NCBI RefSeq assembly: GCF_001522585.2
Contig: NZ_CP013372.1
Coordinates: forward strand, 1,488,001-1,552,000
Length of the DNA stretch: 64,000 nucleotides
Source: Burkholderia sp. NRF60-BP8
Lineage (GTDB): Bacteria; Pseudomonadota; Gammaproteobacteria; Burkholderiales; Burkholderiaceae
Reading direction: 5' to 3'
The notes below the pieces were generated by a model. The model was not told the DNA's origin and made no database searches. It was given only the letters and a program-made list of their open reading frames with translations. Both the position numbers and the translations under genes were made by a program. This document shows, in pieces, positions 1-9,000 of this stretch (the first letter of the stretch is position 1; each line of letters starts with the position of its first letter).

Positions 1-1
1 C

Positions 2-100
2 CGCTACGTCGAGCATCCGTTCATCGCCAAGCGCCACGACGCCCGCCCGGCACGCCGCGCGGCGGAGCCCGCTCGCGAGCGTCAAACGGTCACGCCGTGA
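2..100 (+). CDS. 3' end of an unidentified gene
   Basis: An open frame enters from the left edge and stops at TGA 98-100. Nearly every codon ends in G or C, as in the real genes nearby, so this is probably the last 32 residues of a protein. The tail is basic and Arg/Ala-rich. It converges on the outer-membrane gene that ends 11 bases downstream. I cannot name the product from so short a piece. Confidence 0.45.
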   Translation, partial: RYVEHPFIAKRHDARPARRAAEPARERQTVTP

Positions 101-111
101 CCCGTGCGCGC

Positions 112-771
112 TCAGAAACGGTACGAGATGCCGATCTGCAGGACCGGATACCACCGATAGCGCGACATCATCTGCCGCAGCGAGTCGAGCCCGCTCGCGA
201 TCAGCACCTGGCTCTTCGCCGGTCCGGCCGCCGCGGCCAGTGCCGGCGACAGCGTGTACGAACATTTCGGTATCCCGTACGCGACGCCGACATCGGCAAC
301 GAACCCGAGCCCTTTCGACGCCGGCCGATGCCCGTAGCCGATTCCGACATACGGCATCACGGTCGGATAACGCGCTTGCGCGACCGCGTACATACCCGGA
401 AGTGCCGGATAACGCTTGCCGCCGAATACGTAGGTTCCGTTGGTCGGTACGGACATGCCGTGAAGCTCGTCGTCGTTGAAGCGCAACCCGAGCGTCGCGC
501 GAAAGCCGCTGCCTCGCCACGGAAAGATATCGGCATACAGGCCGCCCTGGCGCAGCTTCAGGTCGTCCTGATAGCGGTTGCCGGCCACCGTGAAGTCATG
601 CGTCAGATTGATCGCGTTGAATTCCGCGTGCGCGCCCAGCATCGAATTGAAGCTCACGGCCGCCCCGATGCCGACGCCCTGCGTGCCGCCCTGCAGGTAG
701 ATTTCCTGCGCGTGCGCGCTCGCGACGAACATCGCCGCGACCGCTGCCCATTGATTCACCGTCGTTTTCAC
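112..771 (-). CDS. Outer-membrane beta-barrel protein, exported
   Basis: A 219-residue protein with a hydrophobic signal peptide ending at about residue 22 (AHAQ), alternating polar and nonpolar stretches, and a C-terminal SYRF. A final aromatic residue is typical of proteins inserted by the BAM complex. The frame extends further upstream, but the GTG at 771 is the better start because a GGGGAGG ribosome-binding site lies 6 bases before it. It resembles small porin-like or OmpW-like barrels of unknown substrate. There is no obvious operon partner: the gene to its left converges on it and a long empty region lies to its right. Export and barrel fold are inferred from the termini; function is unknown. 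Confidence 0.7.
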   Translation of the reverse strand: MKTTVNQWAAVAAMFVASAHAQEIYLQGGTQGVGIGAAVSFNSMLGAHAEFNAINLTHDFTVAGNRYQDDLKLRQGGLYADIFPWRGSGFRATLGLRFNDDELHGMSVPTNGTYVFGGKRYPALPGMYAVAQARYPTVMPYVGIGYGHRPASKGLGFVADVGVAYGIPKCSYTLSPALAAAAGPAKSQVLIASGLDSLRQMMSRYRWYPVLQIGISYRF

Positions 772-1615
772 GGGCGCCTCCCCCGACATGTGCCGGGCGC
801 GACGCGACCCACACGCGACCTTCGTCGCGATGCGCGATGCGAACCCCGGCACGACACCTTGCAAGCACGCTTGCTGTTCGACGGATCGGGGGCGCGTTGC
901 GCGGTGCGCGTGACCGATACGACACGCGCCGCGCAGGCGCCGTGGCACACGACGCGCGCGACCCGATCCGGTTCCCCGTTTGTTTCGATGTCGTTACATG
1001 CCGTCGATGCGCGGATCGTTCTGGCGAAGTTCGTCTGCGTCGGCGGCATCGGGTGAACCGCAAAGGGCGTGCCATGCGGCGCCGACCGAAGCGGGAAAAG
1101 CGCCATCCGTTGGAACGGGTAGTGGCGCGAGTCGCAATCGAGAGGAAATGTTTCATGAACGTATCCGTATTCGGCGAGCGACGCCGAAACACGCGATGCG
1201 TCGTCTTGCGCGTCGACCGCGTAGCGATGACGCGATGCCCGCGGAGCGAAGCCGGACGGCCGTCAGCGCACGCGCGCTGCCGTTGCGATCGATCGCATAC
1301 GGAACGACGCATTGAAAATGCGTTGCAAAAATGCAGCTTCGTTCCGGGTGCAAGCGTCGCCGATGCACGATCCGGCGCGACGAGGCACGATGAATACCGA
1401 TGCATGCGCATGCATCTTGTCCGGTCACGCGCGACGTGCCGCGCGAGCCCGGTCGGCTCACGTCGTGCGACGGCGTCGAACGGAAGCGGAAAGCCGGATC
1501 ATGTCCCCGATGCAGTTGGCGAGATCGCTTCCCGACAACCGGCGGAATCGGTACCATCGAGCGGGCGCCGCACGACCATGCACCGGCGCCCGCCCCTCGT
1601 ACCACCGATTTCGCC
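772..1615. other. Long gene-free region between divergent genes
   Basis: These 844 bases separate the leftward outer-membrane gene from the rightward DHA2 exporter. Several frames are open here, but their products are Arg-rich and lack a ribosome-binding site, so I take them as chance. The one clear structure is an 18-base perfect palindrome at 1399-1416. Promoters for both genes must lie here, but I could not fix them. Confidence 0.6.
1399..1416. promoter_or_regulatory. Perfect 18-bp palindrome, possible operator
   Basis: GATGCATGCGCATGCATC reads the same on both strands. It lies 200 bases upstream of the DHA2 exporter start, in otherwise empty sequence. A dimeric repressor site is one explanation; an uptake or restriction-type motif or chance is another. 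No regulator gene is adjacent. Confidence 0.35.
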
Positions 1616-3001
1616 ATGTCCCGGGAACCCACACATTCCGTGTTGCTCTGGATCGTCGCCGCTGCCTTCTTCATGCAGTCGCTCGATACGACGATCGTCA
1701 ACACCGCGTTGCCCTCGATCGCACAAAGCCTGCATGCGTCGCCGCTCGCGATGCAGCCCGTCGTGGTCGTCTACACGCTGACGATGGCGATGCTCACGCC
1801 AGCCTCAGGCTGGCTCGCCGACCGGTTCGGCACGCGCCGCGTATTCTCGGTCGCGATCCTCGTGTTCGTGCTCGCGTCGATCGGCTGCGCGGCGTCGCAC
1901 ACGCTCGGCCAGCTCGTCGTCGCGCGCGCCGTGCAAGGCATCGGCGGCTCGATGCTGCTGCCGATCGGGCGGCTCGCCGTGCTGCGCCGCGTGCCGGGCG
2001 AACAGTACGTCGCGGCGATCGCGTTCGTGTCGATCGCCGGCCAGCTCGGCCCGATCGTCGGGCCGACGCTCGGCGGCTGGCTCACGCAGGCGATTTCGTG
2101 GCACTGGGTGTTCATCGTCAACGTGCCGGTCGGCGCGATCGGCTTCGTCGCGGTTCAGCGCTACCTGCCGCACGACCAGGCGACGCAGCCGCCGCCGTTC
2201 GACTTCGTCGGCTGTGCGCTGCTGTCGGCCGCGATGATCGCGCTGTCGCTCGCGATCGACCCGCCAATGTCCTCGCACCGCGCCGCGTGGTCGGCCGCGC
2301 TCGCCGGGCTCGGCCTGACGAGCGCGCTGGCGTACCTGCCCCACGCGCGGCGACGCACGCAGCCGCTGTTCCGGCTCGGGTTGTTCCGCGAGCCGAACTT
2401 CGGGTCGGGGCTGCTCGGCAACCTGCTGTGCCGGATCGGCACGAGCTCGGTACCGTTCATGCTGCCGCTGCTGATGCAGGTTCAGCTCGGCTATACGCCG
2501 CTGCAATCGGGGCTGATGATGCTGCCGGCCGCGATCGCGGGCGTCATCGCAAAGCGGTGGATCGCGCCGCTCGTGAAGCGCTTCGGCTATGCGGCGTTTC
2601 TGGTCGTGAATACGGGGATCGTCGGCTGCGCGATCGCGGGGTTCGCGCTGGTGTCGGCACGGCCCGCGCCGGTCCTGGAAGGCGTACTGCTGATCGTGTT
2701 CGGCGCGGCGAATTCGATGCAGTTCGCGGCGATGAACGGCGTGACGCTCAAGGGGCTGTCGCACGCCGACGCGGGCAGCGGCAACAGCCTGTTCACGATG
2801 ATGCAGATGCTCGCGATGGGGCTGGGCGTGTCGATCGGCGGCGGCCTCGTCAATCTGTTCGCCGCCTACCGCGGCTCGATGGCGCACGGGTTCATGCTGT
2901 CGTTCGCGTGCATGGGCGCGGTGACCCTGCTGTCGTCCGTCGTGTTCCGGCGGATCGATACGGCCGCGCCGGCCGGTGCGGCGGCGCGCCCTTCCGCTTG
3001 A
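1616..3001 (+). CDS. MFS multidrug exporter, DHA2 (EmrB/MdtD-like)
   Basis: A 461-residue proton-driven exporter of the inner membrane, close in length to E. coli MdtD (about 470). It has roughly 14 hydrophobic segments. The DHA2 signature FMQSLDTTIVNTALPSIA sits in the first helix (about residues 17-34), and the loop-2 motif A appears as GWLADRFGTRR (about 63-73). The ATG at 1616 is chosen because the MFS fold begins right after it; an in-frame extension to 1400 has unlikely composition. The gene stands alone, facing away from the outer-membrane gene. The substrate is unknown, and drug export is inferred from the family only. Confidence 0.88.
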   Translation: MSREPTHSVLLWIVAAAFFMQSLDTTIVNTALPSIAQSLHASPLAMQPVVVVYTLTMAMLTPASGWLADRFGTRRVFSVAILVFVLASIGCAASHTLGQLVVARAVQGIGGSMLLPIGRLAVLRRVPGEQYVAAIAFVSIAGQLGPIVGPTLGGWLTQAISWHWVFIVNVPVGAIGFVAVQRYLPHDQATQPPPFDFVGCALLSAAMIALSLAIDPPMSSHRAAWSAALAGLGLTSALAYLPHARRRTQPLFRLGLFREPNFGSGLLGNLLCRIGTSSVPFMLPLLMQVQLGYTPLQSGLMMLPAAIAGVIAKRWIAPLVKRFGYAAFLVVNTGIVGCAIAGFALVSARPAPVLEGVLLIVFGAANSMQFAAMNGVTLKGLSHADAGSGNSLFTMMQMLAMGLGVSIGGGLVNLFAAYRGSMAHGFMLSFACMGAVTLLSSVVFRRIDTAAPAGAAARPSA

Positions 3002-3018
3002 TCGCGGCCGTCAGGCCG

Positions 3019-3399
3019 TCAGTTCACCTGGCGGCGCTCGAGGACGCGCTTGAGCACCCAGCGGATCGACGAGCCGTCGGCCGGCGGCCGCGCGACGCGG
3101 TATTCGTCGACTTCGAGCGTGTACAGGTAGCCGGGCTGGTACGCAAAGCCTTCGATCCCCGCGTACCACAGGCTCCACGGCTCGCTCGGGCTGCTGCGCA
3201 CCTGCAGGCACTCCATCGGCGCGACGCCCGTGCAGCGCGCGGACTGCGGCGCGACGTAGACGGTCTTGGCCACGGGCTCGCCGTCGGCCGGGCGGGCGAC
3301 GTTCGACGCGGTGGCCGCCGCATCGGTCTGGCATCCTGCGAGGAGCGTGCTGCCGGCAAGGACGGCCGCGCCAAGCAGCGTGGGGATCTTGCGAATCAT
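3019..3399 (-). CDS. DUF4377 lipoprotein
   Basis: A 126-residue secreted lipoprotein. Residues 1-22 form a signal peptide and the lipobox LLAGC places the acylated Cys at 23. The mature part carries the DUF4377 pattern: paired cysteines in CTGVAPMECLQVR (about 56-68), then an IEGFAYQPGY segment and a C-terminal WVLKRVLE strand. It converges on the exporter gene, whose stop is 17 bases away. Members of this family are envelope proteins of unknown role, sometimes linked to META/HslJ-domain proteins. No partner is visible here. Confidence 0.82.
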   Translation of the reverse strand: MIRKIPTLLGAAVLAGSTLLAGCQTDAAATASNVARPADGEPVAKTVYVAPQSARCTGVAPMECLQVRSSPSEPWSLWYAGIEGFAYQPGYLYTLEVDEYRVARPPADGSSIRWVLKRVLERRQVN

Positions 3400-3539
3400 C
3401 GGATATGCCTCCGGGAGCGTTGAAGGGCCAATTAGACGAGCCGCCCGGCGAGAAGGTTCACGAACACCTTACGGAACGCGTTCGAGCACGCTCATTCATC
3501 GGACGTCGCGCGCGAGCCGATACGTTACGCTGTTCCGGC

Positions 3540-3602
3540 TCCGCCGCGCGCTTCATCGCCGGCCACGTGATCGCCGTCGACGGCGGCTTCACCGTGCGGC
3601 GA
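3540..3602 (+). pseudogene. Scrap of a short-chain dehydrogenase 3' end
   Basis: In one frame this stretch reads SAARFIAGHVIAVDGGFTVR, which matches the C-terminal signature of classical SDR enzymes (a(r/k)yitGqvlxVDGG). Nothing upstream in any frame supplies the Rossmann fold or YxxxK motif, and the frame runs on without the usual stop. I read it as the remnant of a deleted SDR gene directly in front of a tyrosine recombinase. That fits a past rearrangement but does not prove one. Confidence 0.55.
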
Positions 3603-3695
3603 TCGTGTACCATCGACGCTTTCCGATACGCCTTGGCGCGCCGCGTTCGTCCACCAGGCCAAGCCCGCGCGGTTCGCACGGCGCGTTCCCTTCGC

Positions 3696-4892
3696 ATGAC
3701 CTCATCCGTTCCGTCCGACACCGTGCTGCGCCCGCTGCCGATCGATACGCTGGCCGTGCCGGCCGCGCTCGACGGACGCACGGGCACCAACCGCTCGGGC
3801 AGCGCGCATCCGCAGATCGCCGCGACCAACGACCTCGACGCCGTGCGCGCGTGGCTCGCCCGCTTCGTCGATACGCCGACCACGTTCCAGAACTACCGCA
3901 AGGAGGCCGAACGCCTGCTGCTGTGGGCCGTGATCGCGTGCGGCAAGCCGCTGTCGTCGCTCACGCACGAGGATCTCGCGGTCTACCGGCAATTCCTGCT
4001 CGCGCCCGCGCCGGCCGATCTGTGGTGCGCGAACGGCGGCCGCAAGCATCCGCGCGACGATCCGCGCTGGCGGCCGTTTTACGGGCCGCTGTCGGCCGCC
4101 AGCCAGCGGCAGGCGCTGGTGATCCTGAACGTGATGTTCTCGTGGCTCGTGCAGGCCGGCTATCTGGCCGGCAATCCGCTCGCGTTGTCGCGACAGCGGC
4201 AGCGCCGGCCGTCGCCGCGCGTCACGCGCCATCTCGGGCAGCCGCTGTGGCAATCGGTGAAGGACGCGATCGCCGCGATGCCGCGCGACGATGCCCGCGC
4301 ATGCTTCCATGCGGATCGCGCACGCTGGCTGTTCACGCTGCTGTATCTCGGCGGACTGCGCATCACCGAAGCGGCCGATACGACGATGGGGCAATTCTTC
4401 TGCCGGCGCGATGCGGACGGACACGCGCGCTGGTGGCTCGACGTGACGGGCAAAGGCGGCCGGCAGCGGCTCGTGCCGGCCACCGACGAGATGATGGCCG
4501 AGCTGGCGCGCTACCGGCGCGCGCACGGCCTGCCCGCGCTGCCGCTCGACGGCGAACCGACGCCGCTCGTGTTGCCGATCGGCCGGACGCGCAAGCCGCT
4601 CACGCGCGCGGCGCTGCATCGGATCGTGAAGCAGGTGTTCCGGCACGCGGCCGACCGGCTGCGTGCTCAGGGGGATGCCGGCGAACAACCGGCGCGCGTG
4701 CTCGAACAGGCGTCCGCGCACTGGCTGCGTCACAGCGCGGGCTCGCACATGGCCGACGGCCGCGTCGACCTGCGGCTCGTGCGCGACAACCTCGGCCATG
4801 TGTCGCTCACGACGACGAGCCAGTATCTTCACGCGGACGACGACTGGCGCCATCGAGAGACGGAAGAGAAGCACCGGATCGGGTGGGACTAG
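3696..4892 (+). CDS. Tyrosine-type site-specific recombinase
   Basis: A 398-residue phage-integrase-family recombinase. The N-terminal SAM-like core-binding domain covers about residues 45-170. The catalytic domain has the full set: Arg in GGLRITEA (about 221), the HWLRH box (His about 342, Arg about 345), His in LGHVSLTTT (about 368) and nucleophile Tyr in SQYLH (about 377). The ATG at 3696 is the first start after the SDR remnant; the longer frame from 3405 runs through that remnant. No attachment-site repeats, excisionase or cargo genes are evident. It may be a resident recombinase or the survivor of a lost element. Confidence 0.85.
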   Translation: MTSSVPSDTVLRPLPIDTLAVPAALDGRTGTNRSGSAHPQIAATNDLDAVRAWLARFVDTPTTFQNYRKEAERLLLWAVIACGKPLSSLTHEDLAVYRQFLLAPAPADLWCANGGRKHPRDDPRWRPFYGPLSAASQRQALVILNVMFSWLVQAGYLAGNPLALSRQRQRRPSPRVTRHLGQPLWQSVKDAIAAMPRDDARACFHADRARWLFTLLYLGGLRITEAADTTMGQFFCRRDADGHARWWLDVTGKGGRQRLVPATDEMMAELARYRRAHGLPALPLDGEPTPLVLPIGRTRKPLTRAALHRIVKQVFRHAADRLRAQGDAGEQPARVLEQASAHWLRHSAGSHMADGRVDLRLVRDNLGHVSLTTTSQYLHADDDWRHRETEEKHRIGWD

Positions 4893-5027
4893 ACTGCGTG
4901 CCGCCGCTCGACGGACGAGGTCGATCCCGCCGGATCCGCCGTTGCTGCGGCACTGCGCACGGTCGCGCGTCTCCGGCACGTCGATCTCGCCGCACGACAC
5001 GTCGACACGCTTGCCGTGTCTGCCGTG

Positions 5028-5246
5028 TCAGTACACCGCCACCCAGTGCCCGGGCACCCACGCCCAGTGATTGCCGGCCCACCGGTAATGCCCCTTCGCC
5101 CAGCGATAGCCGGGCGCGGGCGGCGGCGGCGCTACTTCGACGACGGGCGCCGGCTGCGGCGGCCGCACCGGTTCGACCACGCACGCGGTCATCAGCACGG
5201 CACTCGCGCTCGCCAGCACGGCGAGCGAAACGGATCGGATCTTCAT
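5028..5246 (-). CDS. Small YxWxxGHW-repeat lipoprotein
   Basis: A 72-residue protein with a lipoprotein signal ending at Cys22 (LMTAC), a Pro-rich linker, then three tryptophan-rich repeats of the type YRWAKGHYRW / WAWVPGHW. Such YxWxxGxW repeat proteins are common small envelope proteins in Burkholderiales; their role is unknown. It lies 59 bases downstream of the DUF1501 gene on the same strand. A longer protein with the same repeats sits at 10009-10308, at the other end of this block. Confidence 0.75.
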   Translation of the reverse strand: MKIRSVSLAVLASASAVLMTACVVEPVRPPQPAPVVEVAPPPPAPGYRWAKGHYRWAGNHWAWVPGHWVAVY

Positions 5247-5304
5247 TGTCGATGCTCCCTGTCGTGTAATCGGTCGACGGCGCCGATCGCGGATACGTGC
5301 CGCG

Positions 5305-6462
5305 TCACGCGGCCCCGCGAATCAGGCCGCTCATCGGCCGCGTCGCGCCGCTTTCGGCAAACAGCGCTGCCGCGGTGCGGCGCGGATCGAGCCGCAGACT
5401 GTCGGCGGCCGCGCCCGCGATCAGCGCGTCGAGCGACGCAGTCGGCTTCAGGTCGCGCCCCTCGTACAGATCGCCGGGCCGCAGCCCCGGCCAGTCGGCG
5501 ATCACGCGGCCGCCTGCCACCGCGCCGCCCGCGAGCATCGCGACCGACGCCTGCCCGTGATCGGTGCCGCCGGTGCCGTTCGCCGCGGCCGTGCGGCCGA
5601 ACTCGGTCGCGACCAGCACCGTGGTCTGCCGCCACGCAGGCCCGAGGCCGTCGCGCAGCGCGGCGAGCATCGTGTCGAGCGCCTTCAATTGATTCGCGAG
5701 CCGCGCGTTCTGCGCGCTGTGCGTGTCCCAGCCGCCCGTCTCGATCATCGCGATCCGCGGGCCGTCGTCGCGCGCGAGAAACGTCGCGGCGAGCTTGCCG
5801 ACGCCGGCCGGGTCCTGCCGTGCATGCGCATCGCCGGCGAGACCGCGCGCCTCCATCGCCGCTTGCCACAACGGACCGAGCTGCGCGTCGGCTTCGTAGA
5901 GCGCCGACACGCGCGTGAGCAGATCGTCCGGCGCGGCCGGCAAGCCGGACGGCGCATACGACGCGGCCTGCACCGCGCCGCGCAGCGCGAGCGGCACCGT
6001 CGGCGCGAATGCGATCGCGTTGTCGCGCGTCGCCGGCAGCAGCGCGGCGAGCCGGTTCAGCCAGCCGTCCTTCACCTGGTACGGCGCACGGCCGCCCGTT
6101 TCGAGCACGTTCTGGCCGTCGAAATGCGAGCGGTCGCGATACGGCGATGCAATCGCATGGACAAACAGCGCCTGACCGTCGCGATACAACTGCGCGGTCT
6201 GCGCGAGCGACGGATGCAGCGCGAACGTACCGTCGAGCTTCGTCGCGGCCGCCGTGTCGATCGCGAGCGGGCCGCGCAGCGACGCATACGCGGGCTCCGC
6301 GTACGGGACGACGATGTTCAGGCCGTCGGCCGCGCCGCGCTGGATCACGAACACGAAGCGCCGGTCGGTGTCGACATTCGCGAACGCGATCCGCGGCGCG
6401 ACGAGGATCGCGCCCGCGCCGGCGGCGGCAACGCTGAGGAATTGTCGGCGGGACAGTGCCAT
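5305..6462 (-). CDS. DUF1501 protein with Tat signal
   Basis: A 385-residue exported protein. Residues 1-30 carry a twin-arginine signal (SRRQFLSVAAAG then a hydrophobic stretch). The mature part is a sulfatase/alkaline-phosphatase-like DUF1501 domain, with the RGAADGLNIVVPY segment near residue 45, a GGWDTH motif and a TDHGQASVAM motif near the C-terminal third. The start at 6462 is preferred to one 6 bases earlier because the GGAG box is then correctly spaced. It overlaps the end of the DUF1800 gene, and these two families are usually encoded together. The pair is exported, and the substrate is not known. Confidence 0.88.
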   Translation of the reverse strand: MALSRRQFLSVAAAGAGAILVAPRIAFANVDTDRRFVFVIQRGAADGLNIVVPYAEPAYASLRGPLAIDTAAATKLDGTFALHPSLAQTAQLYRDGQALFVHAIASPYRDRSHFDGQNVLETGGRAPYQVKDGWLNRLAALLPATRDNAIAFAPTVPLALRGAVQAASYAPSGLPAAPDDLLTRVSALYEADAQLGPLWQAAMEARGLAGDAHARQDPAGVGKLAATFLARDDGPRIAMIETGGWDTHSAQNARLANQLKALDTMLAALRDGLGPAWRQTTVLVATEFGRTAAANGTGGTDHGQASVAMLAGGAVAGGRVIADWPGLRPGDLYEGRDLKPTASLDALIAGAAADSLRLDPRRTAAALFAESGATRPMSGLIRGAA

Positions 6463-6464
6463 GG

Positions 6465-7859
6465 TCATCTCCGTTGGAAATCGGGCGACACGAGCAGCAG
6501 CGCGAGCGACGTCGTCGCGCTTTCGGCGCGCGCGAGCGCGGTCGCGGTCGACCCGCTCATCGAACCGGCGAGCAGCGTGTTGCCGAGCGTGCGCGGGTCG
6601 AGGCGGTCGCCCGTCCGCGCGGCCAGGCGCTGCGCGATCTCGACGCGGCGCACGAGCGCGTCGGGCGCGGCCCAGCTCGCGGCCACGTCGTCGTAGCCGG
6701 CCGGCGAGCCCGGCCGCCACACCGGCTGGCCGAGTTGAGCCAGCAGCGGCGCGGCCTTCAGATCGCCGGTGTCGCGCCAGCCGAGCCCGCGCAGCGACGA
6801 TACGGCCCACTCCCACGGCGTCTTGAACTTGCGGTCGACCGGCGACCACGCGTCGGGGGCGTCGATGAGCGCGCGATAGACGGTCGGCAGGTCGCCGCCG
6901 CTCGCATCGAACGCACGCGCGAGCCGTTCGGTCAGCGCGGGCGGCGGCGTATCGGCGACGAAATGACGGGCGAGCTTGAATGCGATGTGCCGGCCGGTCG
7001 CCTCCGATCGCGCGAGATCGTGCAGGATCGCACGCGCCTGCGCTTCGCCCGGCTGATCGTAGGTGCGCCCCATCACCGTGCGCGTGCCCGGTTCGTGCAG
7101 ATTCGGGCGGAACACGAATGCGCCGGGCGCCGCATCGCCCGGTTGCGGCCCGCGGCCGCCGGCGATGCTCCAGCCGGTCAACGCGCGGGCGAATTCCGTC
7201 ACGTCGGCCTGCGTGTAACCGGTGCGCACGCCGAGCGTATGCAGCTCCATGATTTCGCGTGCGAGGTTCTCGTTGAGCCCGCGCTTCGCCGACGGATTGC
7301 GTTCTTGCGCACGCAGCGCGGCCGGGCTGTCGGGGCCGACCGAGCGCGCCTGGTCGAGGAACGTCTGCATCGCCGGATGCTGTTCGACGGCGACGAGCAT
7401 GTCCTCGAAACGGCCGAGCACGTGCGGGCGGATCGCGTCGCGTTCGAATGCGCCCGCGTAGGCGGCCACCTGCCCCTTGTCGACCGATACCGCGAAATGG
7501 TTCGCCCAGAAATGCACGAGACGCTCGACGAACGGCGCGGGCGTGCTCAGCGCACTGTTCATGCGCGCGGCGACTGCGCTGCGATATGCGTCGTAGCCGT
7601 CGCGGCGGATCGACTGCGCGGTTGCGCGCCTGGCGGCCGCGTCGTCGCTCGTCATCGCGTTGCGGGTGTTCGCGAAGCGCGTGGCGAGTGTGACCGCGTC
7701 CGGCTCGCCGGCCCAGGCGGCGGGCCGTGCGTCGTAGCGGTCGAACTGGTCGAGCAACGCGGCCTTCGGGTCGGCGGGCGGTGCTTCGTCGGCCCGCGCG
7801 CCGAGACCGAAACGGTTCAGCGCGATCGCGGCCGGCGTGGAGTCGTTCGGGTGGTCCAT
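6465..7859 (-). CDS. DUF1800 protein
   Basis: A 464-residue member of the DUF1800 family, with the conserved opening ALNRFGLGAR (about 13-22), FWANHFAVS (about 118-126) and NENLAREIMELHTLGV (about 196-211) followed by TQADVTEFARALTGW. I see no signal peptide, unlike its partner, so it may be carried by the DUF1501 protein or act inside. It is the first gene of a two-gene unit with DUF1501. A promoter-like element at 7887-7922, repeated upstream of the gene at 10308, precedes it. Confidence 0.88.
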   Translation of the reverse strand: MDHPNDSTPAAIALNRFGLGARADEAPPADPKAALLDQFDRYDARPAAWAGEPDAVTLATRFANTRNAMTSDDAAARRATAQSIRRDGYDAYRSAVAARMNSALSTPAPFVERLVHFWANHFAVSVDKGQVAAYAGAFERDAIRPHVLGRFEDMLVAVEQHPAMQTFLDQARSVGPDSPAALRAQERNPSAKRGLNENLAREIMELHTLGVRTGYTQADVTEFARALTGWSIAGGRGPQPGDAAPGAFVFRPNLHEPGTRTVMGRTYDQPGEAQARAILHDLARSEATGRHIAFKLARHFVADTPPPALTERLARAFDASGGDLPTVYRALIDAPDAWSPVDRKFKTPWEWAVSSLRGLGWRDTGDLKAAPLLAQLGQPVWRPGSPAGYDDVAASWAAPDALVRRVEIAQRLAARTGDRLDPRTLGNTLLAGSMSGSTATALARAESATTSLALLLVSPDFQRR

Positions 7860-7886
7860 GACGGGCTCTCTTGCGGTGCGTACTCA

Positions 7887-7922
7887 CGTTCAACGCAAGG
7901 GCGCCGGGAAATCCGTCGCGGC
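7887..7922 (-). promoter_or_regulatory. Shared ECF-type promoter, copy 1 (DUF1800 operon)
   Basis: On the minus strand this reads GCCGCGACGGATT, 14 bases, then CGTTGAACG. The same two blocks with identical spacing occur at 10355-10390 in front of the YxW-repeat gene, each preceded by a CAAAAA/TTTTT tract. The position 28 bases before the DUF1800 start and the ECF sigma gene lying between the two copies suggest -35 and -10 elements of that sigma factor. This is inferred from two copies only. Confidence 0.6.
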
Positions 7923-8083
7923 AGGGGAAATATTTTTTGCGATCGGGGAAACGGCAGGCGGAAGTTTCGCAGCACGGCGGCATGCATCGTCAACGGACGA
8001 CGACCGCGCGACGCGCCGGAACGGCACACGTGACGCGCGAATCATCCGGATCGGATCGCGGGCCGCCCGCGCACGGCTTCCTT

Positions 8084-8584
8084 TTACTCGCTCGCCGATG
8101 CGTCCGGCTTCTTCTGCAGCCTTGGCGGCAAACGCCAGTTGCCGCTGCGCTGCAATCCGTCGACGAACTTCGCGCGCTCGTCGGGCGTCAGCGTCGCCGC
8201 AAAATCGACGACGCTGCGCTCGACCTGCGCCCGCAGCGCGGTGTCGGCTGCGCGCGTGCGTTCGAGCGCGGCGTCGATCGCCGCGCGATCGAGTTGCGGC
8301 GCGGCGAGCAGGTCCAGCACGGCGATCCGGCCGTCGCGCCCTTCCCGCGCCAAATCGCGGCCGTCCTTGCGCGCCGCTTTCAGCGCGGCGGCGAACTCGC
8401 GCCGGCGCGCATCGGGCAATTCATCCGCCGCGAAACGCAACGCGGTGCGCGAGGCGGGCGTGCCGGGGTGTTGGTCGCGATGGGTCGAGAACCATTGATA
8501 TGCGCCGCCGCCGATCGCGCCGAGCATGAACACGTTCAGCACGACCGAGCCGACGAGGGTGAATTTCCAGCCGCGCTCGGTCAT
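8084..8584 (-). CDS. Periplasmic heavy-metal-sensor-like protein (Spy/CpxP/CnrX type)
   Basis: A 166-residue protein with one N-terminal membrane anchor (about residues 8-30) and a helical periplasmic part rich in Arg, Asp and Ala that fits the Spy/CpxP/CnrX fold. The LTPDERAKFVDGLQ segment near the C-terminus is typical of this group. The ATG overlaps the stop of the gene before it (ATGA), so it is translationally coupled to the sigma and membrane-protein genes. In CnrYXH-type systems such a protein senses an envelope signal for an ECF sigma factor. I see no clear metal-binding His/Cys cluster, so metal sensing is not supported. Confidence 0.75.
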   Translation of the reverse strand: MTERGWKFTLVGSVVLNVFMLGAIGGGAYQWFSTHRDQHPGTPASRTALRFAADELPDARRREFAAALKAARKDGRDLAREGRDGRIAVLDLLAAPQLDRAAIDAALERTRAADTALRAQVERSVVDFAATLTPDERAKFVDGLQRSGNWRLPPRLQKKPDASASE

Positions 8585-9000
8585 TCGTCGCCCCCATCCA
8601 CGCTCGGACCGCCGAACGTCGTCGTCAGATAGCCCGGCTCGTGCTGTGCCGGCGGCGCGCTGCCGAGCATCAGCATCGACACGGCCACCGCTCCCGCGAG
8701 CGCGCCGGCCAGGCCGACGCCGGCGAACGCCGCGCCCGACCACCATACGGCGCCGCGCCGGCGTGCGCGCTGCGGCGCGGGCGCCGTTGCGACGATGCGC
8801 TCGACGAGTGCCGGCGCGGGCGGCGCGACCGTGTCGCAGGCGAGCCACGCATCGAGGTCGGCCGCCTCGTCGAGCGCCAGCAGCGCTTCCCGTGGGTTCG
8901 CATGCGCCCAGGCCTCGGCGGCCGCGCGCTCGCCGGTCGGCCAGCGCCGCGCGTCGGCGCCGTACGCGGCGACGATGGTACGAAATCGTTCGGGTGTCAT
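8581..9000 (-). CDS. Probable anti-sigma factor, single membrane span
   Basis: A 139-residue protein. The cytoplasmic N-terminal part (about 1-80) is helical and acidic, one membrane span follows (about 86-110, GAAFAGVGLAGALAGAV), then a short tail. Its start overlaps the ECF sigma stop (ATGA) and its stop overlaps the next start, so all three genes form one coupled operon. The layout and topology fit an anti-sigma factor, although no ZAS zinc motif (HxxxCxxC) is present. Confidence 0.65.
   Translation of the reverse strand: MTPERFRTIVAAYGADARRWPTGERAAAEAWAHANPREALLALDEAADLDAWLACDTVAPPAPALVERIVATAPAPQRARRRGAVWWSGAAFAGVGLAGALAGAVAVSMLMLGSAPPAQHEPGYLTTTFGGPSVDGGDE

Noticed and set aside
1312..3423. 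A 703-codon plus-strand frame overlapping the DHA2 exporter
   Set aside because: It is a shifted frame of the exporter gene with an Arg-rich product.
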